NCBI GenBank assembly: GCA_030544235.1
Contig: CM060472.1
Span: 15,621,654-15,685,653, forward strand
Direction: 5' to 3'
Length of the DNA stretch: 64,000 nucleotides
Source of the DNA: Lepturacanthus savala
Taxonomy: Eukaryota; Chordata; Actinopteri; Scombriformes; Trichiuridae
The notes under the pieces were generated by a model. That model was not told where the DNA came from and did no database searches. It was given only the letters and a program-made list of their open reading frames with translations. Shown piece after piece: positions 11,628-22,060 of the stretch; positions within the stretch are counted from its first letter, which is position 1; each line of letters opens with the position of its first letter. Both the position numbers and the translations under genes were made by a program.

Positions 11628-12420
11628 TTATATCTGAGTTTCTCCTAATGGAATTAAGGATAGTACTTCTTTGACTTCCAACGTAGAATCCCCCAAAAGA
11701 TGGGGGATTATCAGACTTTGCGGATCACCAAAAATAGCAGTGATTGGGCTGGAATCAATAGTTTTATGACAAATATGTGAGAATACTTCAAAGACAAAAC
11801 TGTGGTGGGGTACAGGTGACATCTAACAATTGGAATTTATATTGGAAAAGCATTTGGATAATTCCTCCCTTGTGTAATGCAGACCATACAACATCTTGAA
11901 TTGAATATGGGATGAAAAGGTGGTATGATAACACTGTAATGTACCAGTCCACAACTCATCATTGAGCTTGAATTTGGCTGCCAGGATGATTTTGTTTTGT
12001 TCAAGGAAAGTAAACTGTTGGCTTGGATTAATTCATATAACTTGGAAACATTCCCTCTTGGCGTACGGGTCATAGTTCAATAGGATATCTAACGGGCTCT
12101 TGTCCTGACGGGTCATTATCGAGTACAGTTCTTTGGCAAAACTGGCTTGGAAAACCCTACATCGGCGGTGTTATCGGTATATTATGGTGCTGTTCAAATG
12201 AAGCAAAAGTGTCATCTATGAAAAGGTTGGTAAAAAAGTTCAGGCCATTGCCATGCCATGCTTGAAATGCTCTATCAGTCTGAGAGGGAAGATGATTATG
12301 TGTCAAGGGCATATGCCCACACGTGCTATTGAGATTAAAGTGTTTTCTGAGTTGTCACCAAATTCTGCTTTTTATCAAAGGGTTATTGACATATTTATTG
12401 GTACCCCCGGGTAGCCGAGA
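11628..12420 (-). pseudogene. L1/Tx1-like LINE ORF2 C-terminal fragment, frameshifted
   Basis: Read on the minus strand from about 12400 down, the broken translation gives 'NPLIKS', then 'FQAWHGNGLNFFTNLFIDD' with 'FASFEQ', then 'LYELIQANSLLSLNKTKSSWQ' split across frames, and finally 'FSHICHK' with 'ITAIFGDPQSL'. This is the order seen downstream of the reverse-transcriptase domain in fish L1-clade elements (conserved W..KG / F.SF..L / LFG region). The fragment has several frame breaks and stops, no RT or endonuclease domain and no visible tail. It is a dead 5'-truncated relic. Confidence 0.65.
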
Positions 12421-12470
12421 ACACAGTATAGATATTGGAGAGACTGAAATTGGAGCGGGACTCCATGAGG

Positions 12471-12515
12471 ACCCAGGTGGGGGTCCTCATGGTCCTCATG
12501 GACCCCCACCTGGGT
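12471..12515. repeat. Perfect 16-bp inverted repeat with 13-nt loop
   Basis: The left arm acccaggtgggggtcc (12471-12486) and right arm ggacccccacctgggt (12500-12515) are exact reverse complements. The loop itself is a partial repeat ('tcatggtcctcat'). The structure sits just upstream (in minus-strand sense) of the L1-like relic. No T-tract follows, and nothing marks it as a terminator or miRNA precursor. Confidence 0.9.
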
Positions 12516-12559
12516 GGCTTCGATCCAGTGTTTTAATTTAGCCATGTTGGCGGATTTAA

Positions 12560-12700
12560 CGTCAAATATTCAGTGGTTGCAGCTTCTCAAAAACTTTCCT
12601 TCATTGTACATGATAGTAAACTCTATAATCTTTGGATTATTTTAGATAAAACAAGATGTTTGAAGACATGTCCTTGAGGTCAATTAAACAGGACTGGCAA
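12560..12700. repeat. Fragment of the 'attaatcgatta' element
   Basis: Contains 'gttgcagcttctcaaaaac', 'atgatagtaaactctataat', 'ctttggattattttag' and 'acaagatgtttgaagacatg', a short internal piece of the family described at 11100. The ends are missing. Confidence 0.5.
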
Positions 12701-12879
12701 TTAAATTTACAATAGAAATAAATAACCAATGTGTTAAAGCGACAAGGTTGCACCTGAACACTGCGACAGTCTTATACACTGCTTTTTTTTATCTTACACT
12801 AAATTGTATGTAACATTTGTTCAGAAAGATATAGCTTCTTCCCCTCAACAAACAAGGAGGTTATAATGAATGGTTCTCT

Positions 12880-13020
12880 AATTGGTCCAACTTGTTCAAA
12901 ATCTACTTTCACACTACAAATAAACTGAATCATGGTCCAGTCCATCTGGAATAAGACTATCTGGTCTGGACCATGGATGTTGCGACCATGGTCCTGGGAG
13001 GTTTCACACCTGTAATTTAG
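12880..13020. repeat. Imperfect palindromic repeat fragment
   Basis: Inverted words 'catggtccagtcc' and 'ggtctggaccatgg' lie about 20 bp apart, flanked by 'tttcacactacaaataaac' and 'gtttcacacctgtaat'. This resembles a common fish element with paired 'ttcacac' ends. Assignment is tentative. Confidence 0.4.
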
Positions 13021-13029
13021 ACTTAACCT

Positions 13030-14960
13030 GAAAAGTCAAAAGTTTGGACTAAATTAGGTGGAAAAGGGTCCTAAATCACAAAGGTCTGCAGCTGACACGC
13101 TGTCAGCAATCCTGGGATTTAATTTTTGGGGTTGAATATCTGAAAACTCTCTGCAACCAATGTTTTACCAGGTATTTTGACATCATTCATCCTCAGAAAC
13201 CAGTGTCTGATACAAGCAACACATTCCAATCTGATTCCTCGAAGGAGAAGGGAAATTTCCCCTTTTCGTGAAAAACTGATGATTCAGCTCTCTTGTAACT
13301 TTATTAATTTTGTTTGGTCACAATTTCCATGAACAAGCCCAAACTGGGGTTCTCAGATGTCTTGCTTTGACCAAAAGACAAAAACATTCATTGCAATGTC
13401 AGAGAGAAGTCAGGAAACCACAAAAACCTTCACATTTGAGAAGACAGAACCTGTTTCTATACAAACTCATTTTAAACAATGAATCTACCGCAGTAGTTGG
13501 TGATTAATTTAATTGTAACTAATCAATTAATCGTTCATCTAATCTTGATATGCTATTTGAGTGGTTCCCCTTCATTCAGTGATACCAACATCCTGAAATA
13601 GTGTCCTCTTCAATGATGTGATGTTATTTGAGTCTGTCACCATTTTATCTTCAGTACATCCTAAAAACATTGTATTGATTGGTGGGTCTCAGCATTCAGT
13701 TATCTACAATCGGTGGCTATGTTGCACTATTTATTCATATCGGACAATAATATCCTGTCTTCTTGGAAACATCAGAGGCAACAATGGAAACAAGTCCAGG
13801 ACTTTATGATTCTACACCTAACAAGGTCTGATATGAGCCATTTTAAAATATATTAGAGTGTCATCGATAAACCTGCGGATCTGCAAAGCTGTTTAGCTTT
13901 TAGTCCTGGTCTTACATCTGTTTTGGTATGAAAACAGATGTTATTTGTTAGTTATATTTTACTTGATATTACGCTATTATTATATTAGTATTCAGGGTTT
14001 ATATTCAGTCATATATCTTACTTTATTTTAGTTATTCTTTTATTTATACAAGTTTATAGATTGAATATGCGAGGAAAAATACTAATTTTTCATTTATTAG
14101 GTCTGAAATTGCAGCCAGTGAAGTAAAAAAAGAACGTGTGCTGTGATCATCTCAGCCCTAGATGGGGTCAGAGGTCATTGTCTGACCAGCTGAACCCCCT
14201 CGAGAGTGTCTCTTGGGATGAATGTGCCACACGAACCTCCCAGTGGGTGTTCAAATCAAAATTCATTTTACTGGTGTTTTATTTTCCATCTTATGTTTCA
14301 TTAATATTTGAATGCATTTTATTATGTCTATCTTGGATGCAATTCAGTGGATGTTGCATTTCTTTTCTTTTTTTTTTAAGTGCTATACAAATAAAGTTTA
14401 TTATTATTATCATCATTATTAACATGTTTAGTTTCTAATGAAGTGGTTGATGAGGTTTCAGCCTCCCTCCAGTTTTAATAGATGCTGGGCTGTTACGTTA
14501 TTCACAATATTGAGCTGTACAAATATAAATGACTTGACACATCCAATTATTTTACAGAGTTTAATTACTTAATACTCTGCCTTAACATACTGCTCCATAG
14601 ACAAGTAATATTTAGTAATATTATATATATATATAGTTCTTGAACTACTGTTTCATAAAGAATGTAAGTAGTATTCCTGCTTAAATTTAAAAATGCATAA
14701 GATGGCACATATTTCATGCTTGGGCACGGGAAAAACAAAAAAGCACGGGATCAGATGTGAAAACGGTTTCCAAAAAGAGAGAAGGAGAAGAACACACACA
14801 CACACACACACACCTCAAAGCTGGCAGGTGAGGATATTCTGAGGTCGGGAAAAATTCATCGAAACCAGATGAACTTTTGAGGCCCTGTGCAATGAGAATG
14901 ACTGCTGTTTACTGTATGTGGAATGATTTTTTCCTCGAGTCCGCCCAGTCATGGTGAGCA
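13030..14960. repeat. Tandem segmental duplication, copy 1 (blocks b, c, d)
   Basis: Block b (about 13178-13330: 'cctcagaaaccagtgtctga', 'gattcctcgaaggagaa', 'cacaatttccat'), block c (about 13715-13925: 'tattcatatcggac', 'aagtccaggacttta', 'agagtgtcatcgataaacct') and block d (about 14650-14960: 'tttccaaaaagagagaagg', 'tattctgaggtcggg', 'cccagtcatggtgagcaac') all recur in the same order at 19075-21490. Identity looks near 75-80% in b and c and near 90% in d. No gene is contained. Confidence 0.8.
14378..14421 (+). repeat. Retroposon-type 3' tail with (TTA/TCA)n
   Basis: 'aagtgctatacaaataaag' followed by an ATT/ATC trinucleotide run is the typical 3' end of fish LINEs or the SINEs that use them. 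No body of the element was recognised upstream. Confidence 0.6.
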
Positions 14961-15083
14961 ACACACACACACACATAAATACACACACAAAAACACATAC
15001 ACACAGCGTGAAGAACTGGCGCTGTGAGTACATCCCATCAAGACAACAGCATGCATGTAGAGACGCGCACACACAAACACACA

Positions 15084-15117
<34 letters not shown>
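14793..15117. repeat. CA microsatellite cluster with inverted dispersed segment
   Basis: CA runs lie at about 14793-14813, 14961-15004 (interrupted) and 15068-15115. The unique part at 15005-15070 is the reverse complement of 9750-9825. Confidence 0.8.
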
Positions 15118-15773
15118 GCATGGAGATACACTAACAAATGAGTGTAGATAGAAAAACTAGGGCTGCAGATATAACGATGAAATGTTTTCAAGTGAATTCA
15201 TGTTGATGCTGCTAATGCAGGTTCTGTGACGATGACTTCTCACCTCACCTGTAATTTTCCATTAAGTTAGATGTCTTGTTAGATGGTTTTCAGAATGGAA
15301 AATTCATCTCCAAACCCAAAAGATTGTTCTGTCTAACAAGACCGAACTTATAGTTGTGAAACGTTCCCAGACCACAGTCTGGAGCAAATAGCGGGATGAA
15401 AAAAGGCGTTGTCAGATTAAAGTGGATCATACATAGTCATACTGTGAAAGCATTTAATTAAAATTTGTACAGACTTTCGGACCAATTGCACCCATTAGAA
15501 CCAGAAAAGAGGGAAAAATGAGCCGCAGTGCACCTTAGGAGAGGAGATCATGCTTTTAATTGAAATATAGTCCAATGACGTGCTACAATGTCCATTGGAA
15601 AAACCTCAAAAACAGTTTTCAGACATATTCAAGGAGGATGAGAGAGAGGATACGGGAGGACAGGAGAGCAATGTCAACTCAAGGTGAAGAAATTGTGAAA
15701 AAGAGAATCAAAGGTACAAGGTACTAAGATGAAAGAGTGGTGCGTCATCCAAGGAGAAGTAACAATATCCTTA
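15118..15773. other. No gene seen
   Basis: Mixed sequence with a purine-rich stretch at about 15635-15715. No tandem repeat, transposon end or plausible coding frame. Confidence 0.5.
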
Positions 15774-16040
15774 ACTGCAAAAAGAAATTAAATCTTATAA
15801 GTGAAAACCGTTTGTATTTAGTACAATTAGTCCAATAGTGACTAGAATTATCTTTTTCAGGTGGATAAGATAATTTAGCTTATTTCAAGATTTTTTGTTT
15901 CCTGATTTGAGTCAATTTGGCCAGGTTTTAAGAAAACAAACTCAACTTGAAGTAAGTTTTTTAAGAACAAATTGACCCAAATCAGGGACAAAAAAAACTT
16001 GAAATAAGCTAAATTATCTGCCAATGGAATTAATTATAGA
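15774..16040. repeat. Foldback MITE, 'ttagtccaat' family
   Basis: The two halves are reverse complements of each other: 'ataatttagcttatttcaag' in the left arm pairs with 'cttgaaataagctaaattat' in the right arm, with 'tttgagtcaattt' opposite 'aaattgacccaaa'. The left edge 'actgcaaaaagaaattaaat' and the internal 'acaattagtccaatagtg' define the family, which recurs at 46562-47290 and 50430-50799. Confidence 0.85.
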
Positions 16041-16380
16041 ATAATTGAACTTAATATCAGAGGAATCAGACATTTCCACCTGTTTATTTAATTCCTCAGG
16101 TGACATAGACTTGCCTACAAATGAATCAAAGCCCCGAACCATTCCCCTTCATGTTTGTCAGCATCATATCCAAGATACACAACCCATACAATCACCACAG
16201 CAGCCACAGTCAGTCTCTTCACTATACTTTCCCTATGCTGCTTCCTGCTCACATTCTTTATGGTTTGTTTTATTTAGTTTAATCTTGATTTTATCTGGGA
16301 ACACAAGGGGATGTTTCTGTGAGCCTTTATTTTCCCCAGGTGAGGTTGGACACAATTACATTTGAAGTGAGGGATCCGGG
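16041..16380. other. No gene supported; a 106-codon open frame
   Basis: A plus-strand frame at 16045-16365 is open but begins in the edge of the foldback element. It ends without a recognisable domain, and its C-terminal half is hydrophobic (a run of Leu/Ile/Val/Phe). I do not recognise the product and treat it as chance. Confidence 0.4.
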
Positions 16381-16650
16381 GAGAGATCTTTTATCAGTTC
16401 TGAAGTAATGGAACATTTAGCTGCCAATGTGTCCATCTGTTGCCTGTTGAGCCGGAGTTTGTTATGATTTATTTGAGCATATTTAAAAAAGGGAAAAAAA
16501 GAAGAAGAAAAAAAAAAGGCTACCTGCGAGTTACCGACAATCTGTCATTGTTTTGTGCCGTTAATTGACTTCCGACAACGAACGCCACGTTTGTCTGAAG
16601 CAAGCTGATCTTATCCACGTGTTGATAAGAGTTTTAAAATTAAAATTCTC
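16381..16650. promoter_or_regulatory. Candidate noncoding regulatory patch
   Basis: After an A-rich run (16484-16517) comes repeat-free sequence with 'ccgttaattgacttcc', 'aacgccacgtttgtc' and 'gatcttatccacgtgttgat' (homeodomain-like, E-box CACGTG and GATA-like cores). The inference is weak. Confidence 0.2.
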
Positions 16651-16654
16651 TATT

Positions 16655-16747
16655 TTAAACGGATACAAAATGTGCGATTAATTTGTGATTAACTGTGGAC
16701 AGTCATGCAGTTAATTGTGATTAAATATTTTAATCAATTGACAGCCC
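16655..16747. repeat. 'Gcgattaat...gacagccct' repeat end
   Basis: 'tgcgattaatttgtgatta', 'ttaattgtgattaaatattt' and 'taatcaattgacagccct' match the end of a common fish repeat built from GATTAA words. Only the terminal part is present, and it immediately precedes the CA run that borders block a copy 2. Confidence 0.6.
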
Positions 16748-16780
16748 TGTACAGAACACACACACAAACACACGCACACA

Positions 16781-16911
16781 GTTGTATGGACGAGCAGAGC
16801 AGCCTTCCATTTACCTTCTAGGGGAAAAGGCTCATGGGAAGTTATGCACTGGCTGTTGACATTGGCTGCAGCAGGAAGAGCAGCTTTACAGCACCGAACT
16901 CACACTGTAAT

Positions 16912-16945
<34 letters not shown>

Positions 16946-17200
16946 CGACCACAGCCAAAAACTCACGCACACACACACACACTCCAAACAAGATGGCGGC
17001 GTGTTGAGTTATAGTCCAAAGACACCAACTCACACTCTTCCAAACAAGATGGTGGGAAAGTCTGCAGCGCTGCTCCATCAATAAATGTGACTGATGAGAG
17101 AGAAACAAATACAGATGCTGCTGATGCAGGGAGGCTGTGTTCCTGGTTCTGACTGCTGGATTTCACTGGGTTTATTTTTTATTCCTTTGGACCCAAACTG
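16781..17200. repeat. Block a of the segmental duplication, copy 2
   Basis: Near-identical to 9907-10308; the CA runs at 16915-16943 and 16968-16981 are longer. Both copies are preceded by a CA run ending 'cacacagttgtatgg', so the left junction lies in microsatellite DNA. Confidence 0.9.
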
Positions 17201-17519
17201 TTTTTTTTTCCTTAGTATTTAGAGCTGGATAGTGGAAAATTGGACCTTGTGTGGATGCCAGTAAGAATATCGAATCAGAGCAGCAGCAGAATTTAAACGC
17301 TTTGTCGCTGTTGCATCATCATCATCACTTCTAAACCCATTAAACATTAACCAAAACGTTTTCAGTTTTCTCAGTATTGTGAGCTTTGGTTTATGCCCAA
17401 TTGTTGGCAAAGCATATAATTTTAAGCCCAGTGTTCTCTGTTTGTTTTGTTCTTTTTGTTTTTGCTGAAATGCACCTTGGCAGTTAACAGCTTCCATTTA
17501 CTTTTCAAGGAAATTTTCA

Positions 17520-17820
17520 ATTAACTTTCAATAAATGTGGTATGGGGCGAAAAAATGAGATGCAAAGTGTAGTTTTGGTTAGAAAATGGCGGTTTAAGTT
17601 ACGTAACGCATGGCTGTAATAAAGAAAGTAGAAGAAGAAATGATCAGTCATGTGGCCTAAATGTTCACTATGTCAGAAATGTTTCTAGCTCCAATTTAGC
17701 GCATTTTTGGCTTTTGTTTTGGAAAAAAAAGCTTAAAAAAACTCATTTTACATTTTTCTTGCAAAATCAAGGAAAATTTTATCAAACAATTCTGATGTGA
17801 TACTTCAAAATACATTGATG
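17520..17820. repeat. Dispersed repeat, relative of 30690-31060
   Basis: Shares 'catgtggcctaaatgttcac' (versus 'catgtgagttaaatacttgc'), a 'ttagcgcatttttgg' region and 'atgtgatacttcaaaa' with the segment that interrupts the LINE at 30.7 kb. This teleost repeat class is unassigned. The copy is diverged. Confidence 0.6.
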
Positions 17821-19074
17821 GAAACATGACTACCTTGATATTTTTATGTACAGTCTTGTATTTTTTTTTTTTTTTAAATCAAAGGACACATTTGTTTGTG
17901 TTTTAGTGTGATGAGCCAAGTGGGAGAGTTCGATGGTCGATCTACAGGAAAAAACAAACGGGGCTGCTCCTTACAGAACCAAGGCCGTCCAAAATTCGCA
18001 AATCACAACTGGATAGTTTATCCTGATGCATGTGTCATATGCTGCTGGAGTGTGATTTCCTCTCAACCTCACTCAATAAAAAAGAACACTGCTTCCTGCA
18101 CTGGCACTGAACACTGGCAGTGGCTTTAAATTCCTCCAGTATTATTCCAAGGGAATACTCGGCTAGACTTGAAAAACTCATGCAGGAATACAGCTCGGTT
18201 TACCAAATTCTCTGCTACTCTTTTAGTCGCTTGCTGCGTTTTAGCAAATTTCTGTCACCTCAAAAGATTCCCTCTCATTTGGACTACTGAGCTCCTGGAC
18301 AATTGGAAATTAGTTTCACAATTTGTAAGGAAAAGGAAAGAGCTCATTGGGGGACAGAAGTGTTAAGTACGTCTACATTATGCCTGGATTAGCTTAAAAT
18401 AGCTTTAACAACCGGTTGGTTGCACCAAACGCTGCCTAATAGGAGGTGTGTGAGTACTGAAGCGGACTCAAGTGAAGATGCAGCGCTGCAACCTGAACAG
18501 TCAAACAGTTTTATAACCTTTTTTTATGACACAACTAAATTATACAGTACAGCTAATTATCATATGTTTAGAAATGTCAAATCAACACCTCGAAGGAAAT
18601 GACCAAAAAAAAAGATTAATAGCTGCTGGCCCTGAAACAAATTACTTTAATATAGAAGTGAGAAAATAAATTAGGAGCTAAAAAGAAGTAATGAAATGCA
18701 ATTTATTATTGACAGGAAGACATCCAAAAGCACTGAGAGGTTCCACTACAAGTCACCGGTTTACCTTTAAAGCTCTTATCCTGAGTGAATATGAGAGAAT
18801 GACCTTCTCAAACATAGACCAGACAATGAAGAGGTCAAAGGTCAAAAAACGCTGCTGAGACTCAGGTTCCGTATGCTGCAGTGGGTCGAAAAAGTTCCTG
18901 ATAATTAAGTTCTAGGCGTAATGTCAGAAACGTCACACGATGTTCTTTGATTTGATCGCCTCAGATCACAAAAGCAGCCGAGAAACTAAACATGACGGGA
19001 TTTCCTGGGATTTCATTTTTTATACCTTTCTCTGTGATGAGTCGAAACTTCTAATCGACCTTTTCTCCTATTCC
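17821..19074. other. No gene seen; weak duplication homology
   Basis: A poly-T run lies at about 17861-17875. The part at about 18460-18560 ('gcaacctgaacagtc', 'ttttataacc', 'acaactaaattata') weakly resembles 12750-12830 in copy 1, consistent with an old tandem duplication that decayed. Short open frames are unremarkable. Confidence 0.45.
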
Positions 19075-20299
19075 CAATCGTCCCAATGACATCATCCGAA
19101 CCTCAGAAACCAACACTGGATGTTTGGTAATCACCGAACGAGTGATGACTGGTCGCATGTTTGACAAGTCTGACAAGCAACAGATTCCAATCAGATTCCT
19201 CGAAGGAGAAAGAAAATGTCCCCTTTTCATGAAAAACAGATGATTCATACTTTTGTTTAATCGTGTTTAGCCACAATTTCCATTTGAGACGGAAAAAGAC
19301 CTTTCTCACTGCAGATGTTTTATTTCATGAAACAAGTTGAGTAATCACTTTGAGTGAGTCTGTTATGATCTAAATTCTGAACTAAGTCTGAGATAAGCTT
19401 CCATATCGAGCGCTTAGATGTTGCACATGAGCACTAAATATAGATATTTTGGTGCTTATGTTGTAATATTTATTCATATCAGACGACAAAGTCATGTCTT
19501 TTAAATGTTTGGAAACGACAGGCAACAATGGAACCAAGTCCAGGACTTTCTATTGTTGACAAACTCTGATCTCACATAATTCAAATTACTGTAAATTAGA
19601 GTGTCATCAATAAACCTGCAGATCTACAAAGCCTTTAAACCTTTTGTAGGTCTTAGTTCCGGTTTAACGTCAGTTTTTCTATTATACTAAATAACACAGT
19701 TCTTTCTTTTGTTCTTTTTTGTGAATCAGTTTTTGGTTTAGAACACATGAAAATATGTGTTCATGCATGTTTAATGGTTACCTAGTAACATAACTGTAAC
19801 CATAAGAAACATTTCCATCCATATGTGGCACAGAACTTAACCAAATGTCCAGAAAATCTGCAACTGTGTTTGACTTTAAGCCTTTAAGTCTATGACTGTC
19901 ATTTTAAATGAAACTTTGTAAAGATACTCATACAACTTTTTTATGTCTTAAGCAAAAAAAAAAGTTTCCAAGTGCTTCCTCTCATATGACATCATCAACG
20001 AGAACATGGCGAAGACAAACAAAGAGGTCATTTATTTAGATTATTATGATTTTCAACCCTGACATGTACATATCTGTTTTATTAAAATGGTATTTTCTGC
20101 AAAGAAAAAAGTACAAAATGTAAAAAAAATAATAGATAGAATAGATACATATCACGATTGTTAGTGACTCAACTGATCTAATTATATGCATGAAAATTTT
20201 GAAAACAAATCTTGGCTTCGGATGGAAACACTCAGTCCAGTGTGATGAGGTGTATTGGTGGAAACAGTTGTTCATTTTGTGCAAAACAGTAATATCAGC

Positions 20300-20475
20300 T
20301 CCAGAAGCAACAAGCGCTAACATTAGTGGAGTAAACATGGCCACTAGTGCAGCTATTACAGAAATAGATTCGATAACATATGGCCTAGTGGAGTTTCTTG
20401 GAGGAAGAGATGCTTTCCCCATTCTCCTGACTGGTTTTGGCAGAAGCTCTGCTAACTGGCTGAAGGTTTTCCATT
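20300..20475 (+). pseudogene. RecQ-helicase-like relic, motif I region, truncated
   Basis: The frame ending at 20475 reads 'LVEFLGGRDAFPILLTGFGR' followed by 'SS'. The word LLTGFGRS aligns with the Walker A motif of RecQ-type helicases ([L/M]PTG.GKS), with Pro replaced by Leu and Lys by Arg. The preceding 'GGRDAF' matches the segment before motif I. RecQ-like helicase genes are multiplied in fish genomes, probably carried by a mobile element. Here only the beginning of the domain is present, it ends in a stop, and the key Lys is lost, so it is non-functional. A chance resemblance is possible. Confidence 0.45.
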
Positions 20476-20809
20476 AAGGCGAGTAGTCCCGCCAACTGAA
20501 AACATTTGCAGTGGAGAAAAGTCCAAACTGATACGTATCAGGATGATTTAACCTCTTAAGACGTGGCCCTTTTTCAGTCCTATTGGTGAAAATGGTATGC
20601 TCAAGTTGTAAGTAGCATAGTTCCCACATGTCACGTGTCGTTCTAAAGCCCTGGCTATTGGCTATCAGATTTAGATGGTCTCGTCATGGAAAATTTCCAT
20701 TGGGTCCCGTCAAACCAATGGTGGTCAACCTTTTGTAGTTTGGTCCTCATTGGCTTTCAAGCTGCTATCTCCCAACCCCGTGTTTTGATTGGTTCGTACA
20801 TGGTGTCAA

Positions 20810-21015
20810 TCAACGCCTTTGAGACCATAGTTGTTGCCTTATTCATTGAGGTTTCTTCCTCTTTTTTCCCAGTTAAAAGTTTTTTTTAGGGAGTTTTTCC
20901 CTTGTACGATGTGAGGGTCTAAGGACAGCGGTTGCTGTGGTACAAACTGTAAATCCTATTGGGGCGAATCTGTGATTTGTGATTTTAGGCTATACAAATA
21001 AAATTGACTTGACTT
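20810..21015 (+). repeat. Retroelement-type tail common in teleosts
   Basis: 'gggagtttttcccttgtacg', 'atgtgagggtctaaggacag', 'tgtaaatcc', 'tctgtgatttgtgatttta' and 'ggctatacaaataaaattga' in this order is a well-known 3' end of a teleost interspersed repeat. The tail ends in degenerate 'cttga' repeats. Confidence 0.7.
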
Positions 21016-21529
21016 CTTTGCACATAGAAACCAATGCACTGCTCACTGTACAATAATTTAAGTGGTTAAATCAGGATAATTAGAATGCATAGTTATTTTT
21101 ATTAAATCCATCTAGTGACACTATCACAGCACTGAAATATTTTAAGGCTCAGCTGCTACAGAGACAAATATTATTTTTTCCAACCAACTACTGATTCACG
21201 AAGAATTTAAGTAGTAAATTCCTGCATCATCTTAAAACAAATACCTATTTCAGGATTAAAGCACCTGCGCAAGTGTGAAAACCGTTTCCAAAAAAGAGAG
21301 AAGGAGAAGAAAACAAATCCACACACACATACACTCATCTCAAAGCTTGGCAGGTGAGGGTATTCTGAGGTCGGGAAAAATTCATCGAAACCAGATGAAC
21401 TTTCGAGGTCTTGTGCAACAAGACTGACTGCTGTTTACTGTATGTGGAACGAATTCCTCCTTCGAGTCTGCCCAGTCATGGTGAGCAACACACACACACA
21501 GCGAAGCGCACGTGGGTGACTTAATGATT

Positions 21530-22060
21530 CCGCCAATAACGAGTGTGTACAAGCTCGTCTAACTGTGCGGTTTTCGCTGCGGTTTGTTCTCCGTCCAAAA
21601 AGCTGCTGGCAGGCATCTGTGCATCTAAACAGCGGACACGTCAGCACGCCTGATGTGGTCAAATTATAAACCTTTTTCTAGAAATCTCATCATTTCTAAG
21701 GACGCACCGCAGCCGATGCAGGGCAACCATTCTGCGAGTTCATGGCTCTGTTTACAAAGAAATCCTTTAAGCGGAGAGCATGTCTTTTTGTCAGAATAAA
21801 TACCCCATCAAAGCTCTGAATATTTGCGGTGAATGCCACAATTTATTCAAGAATATTTTAATTTCTTCCGAAAGAAGGGCACTGTCCATTTGACGTGTGG
21901 CATGGCCGCGAGCAAGGTATTTACGTCGGTGAAAAGGACTTGATTTGGCTCAGAAATGTTATTAAACGTTGATTTACTTCTTTGTAATTGCTAGAAAATA
22001 AAATTCTTTCGATTTTTTTGCTCTCCGTCCCGACGTCTGTTTGCCTGCTGGACCAGCTTG
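21530..22060. promoter_or_regulatory. Candidate conserved noncoding element, about 500 bp
   Basis: This patch starts right where the segmental duplication ends and is free of simple repeats and recognised transposons. It mixes CpG-containing stretches (21540-21740) with AT-rich words such as 'aaatcctttaagcggag', 'cagaataaataccccatc' and 'caagaatattttaatttc'. No coding frame is supported. Its sequence complexity relative to the neighbours makes it the longest candidate regulatory patch in the window. Confidence 0.3.

Larger units (their letters stand above)
19075..21490. repeat. Tandem segmental duplication, copy 2 (blocks b, c, d)
   Basis: Blocks b (about 19090-19290), c (about 19450-19670) and d (about 21190-21490) repeat the copy-1 blocks in order and orientation. 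Between c and d, copy 2 carries insertions absent from copy 1: a RecQ-like relic at about 20300-20475 and a retroelement tail at 20810-21015. Similarity ends within CA repeats at about 21500. Confidence 0.8.

Noticed and set aside
12471..12515. Transcription terminator or miRNA precursor
   Set aside because: The host is eukaryotic, no T-tract follows and the loop/stem sizes do not fit a typical pre-miRNA.
16045..16365. 106-codon plus-strand open frame
   Set aside because: It starts inside the edge of a foldback MITE, has no domain and no conserved partner, and is of a length expected by chance in 64 kb.
21826..21838. 13-nt match (gcggtgaatgcca) to the 3' part of mature miR-124
   Set aside because: The seed half of the miRNA is absent (the preceding bases are AT-rich) and no hairpin pairs with it, so this is a chance match.
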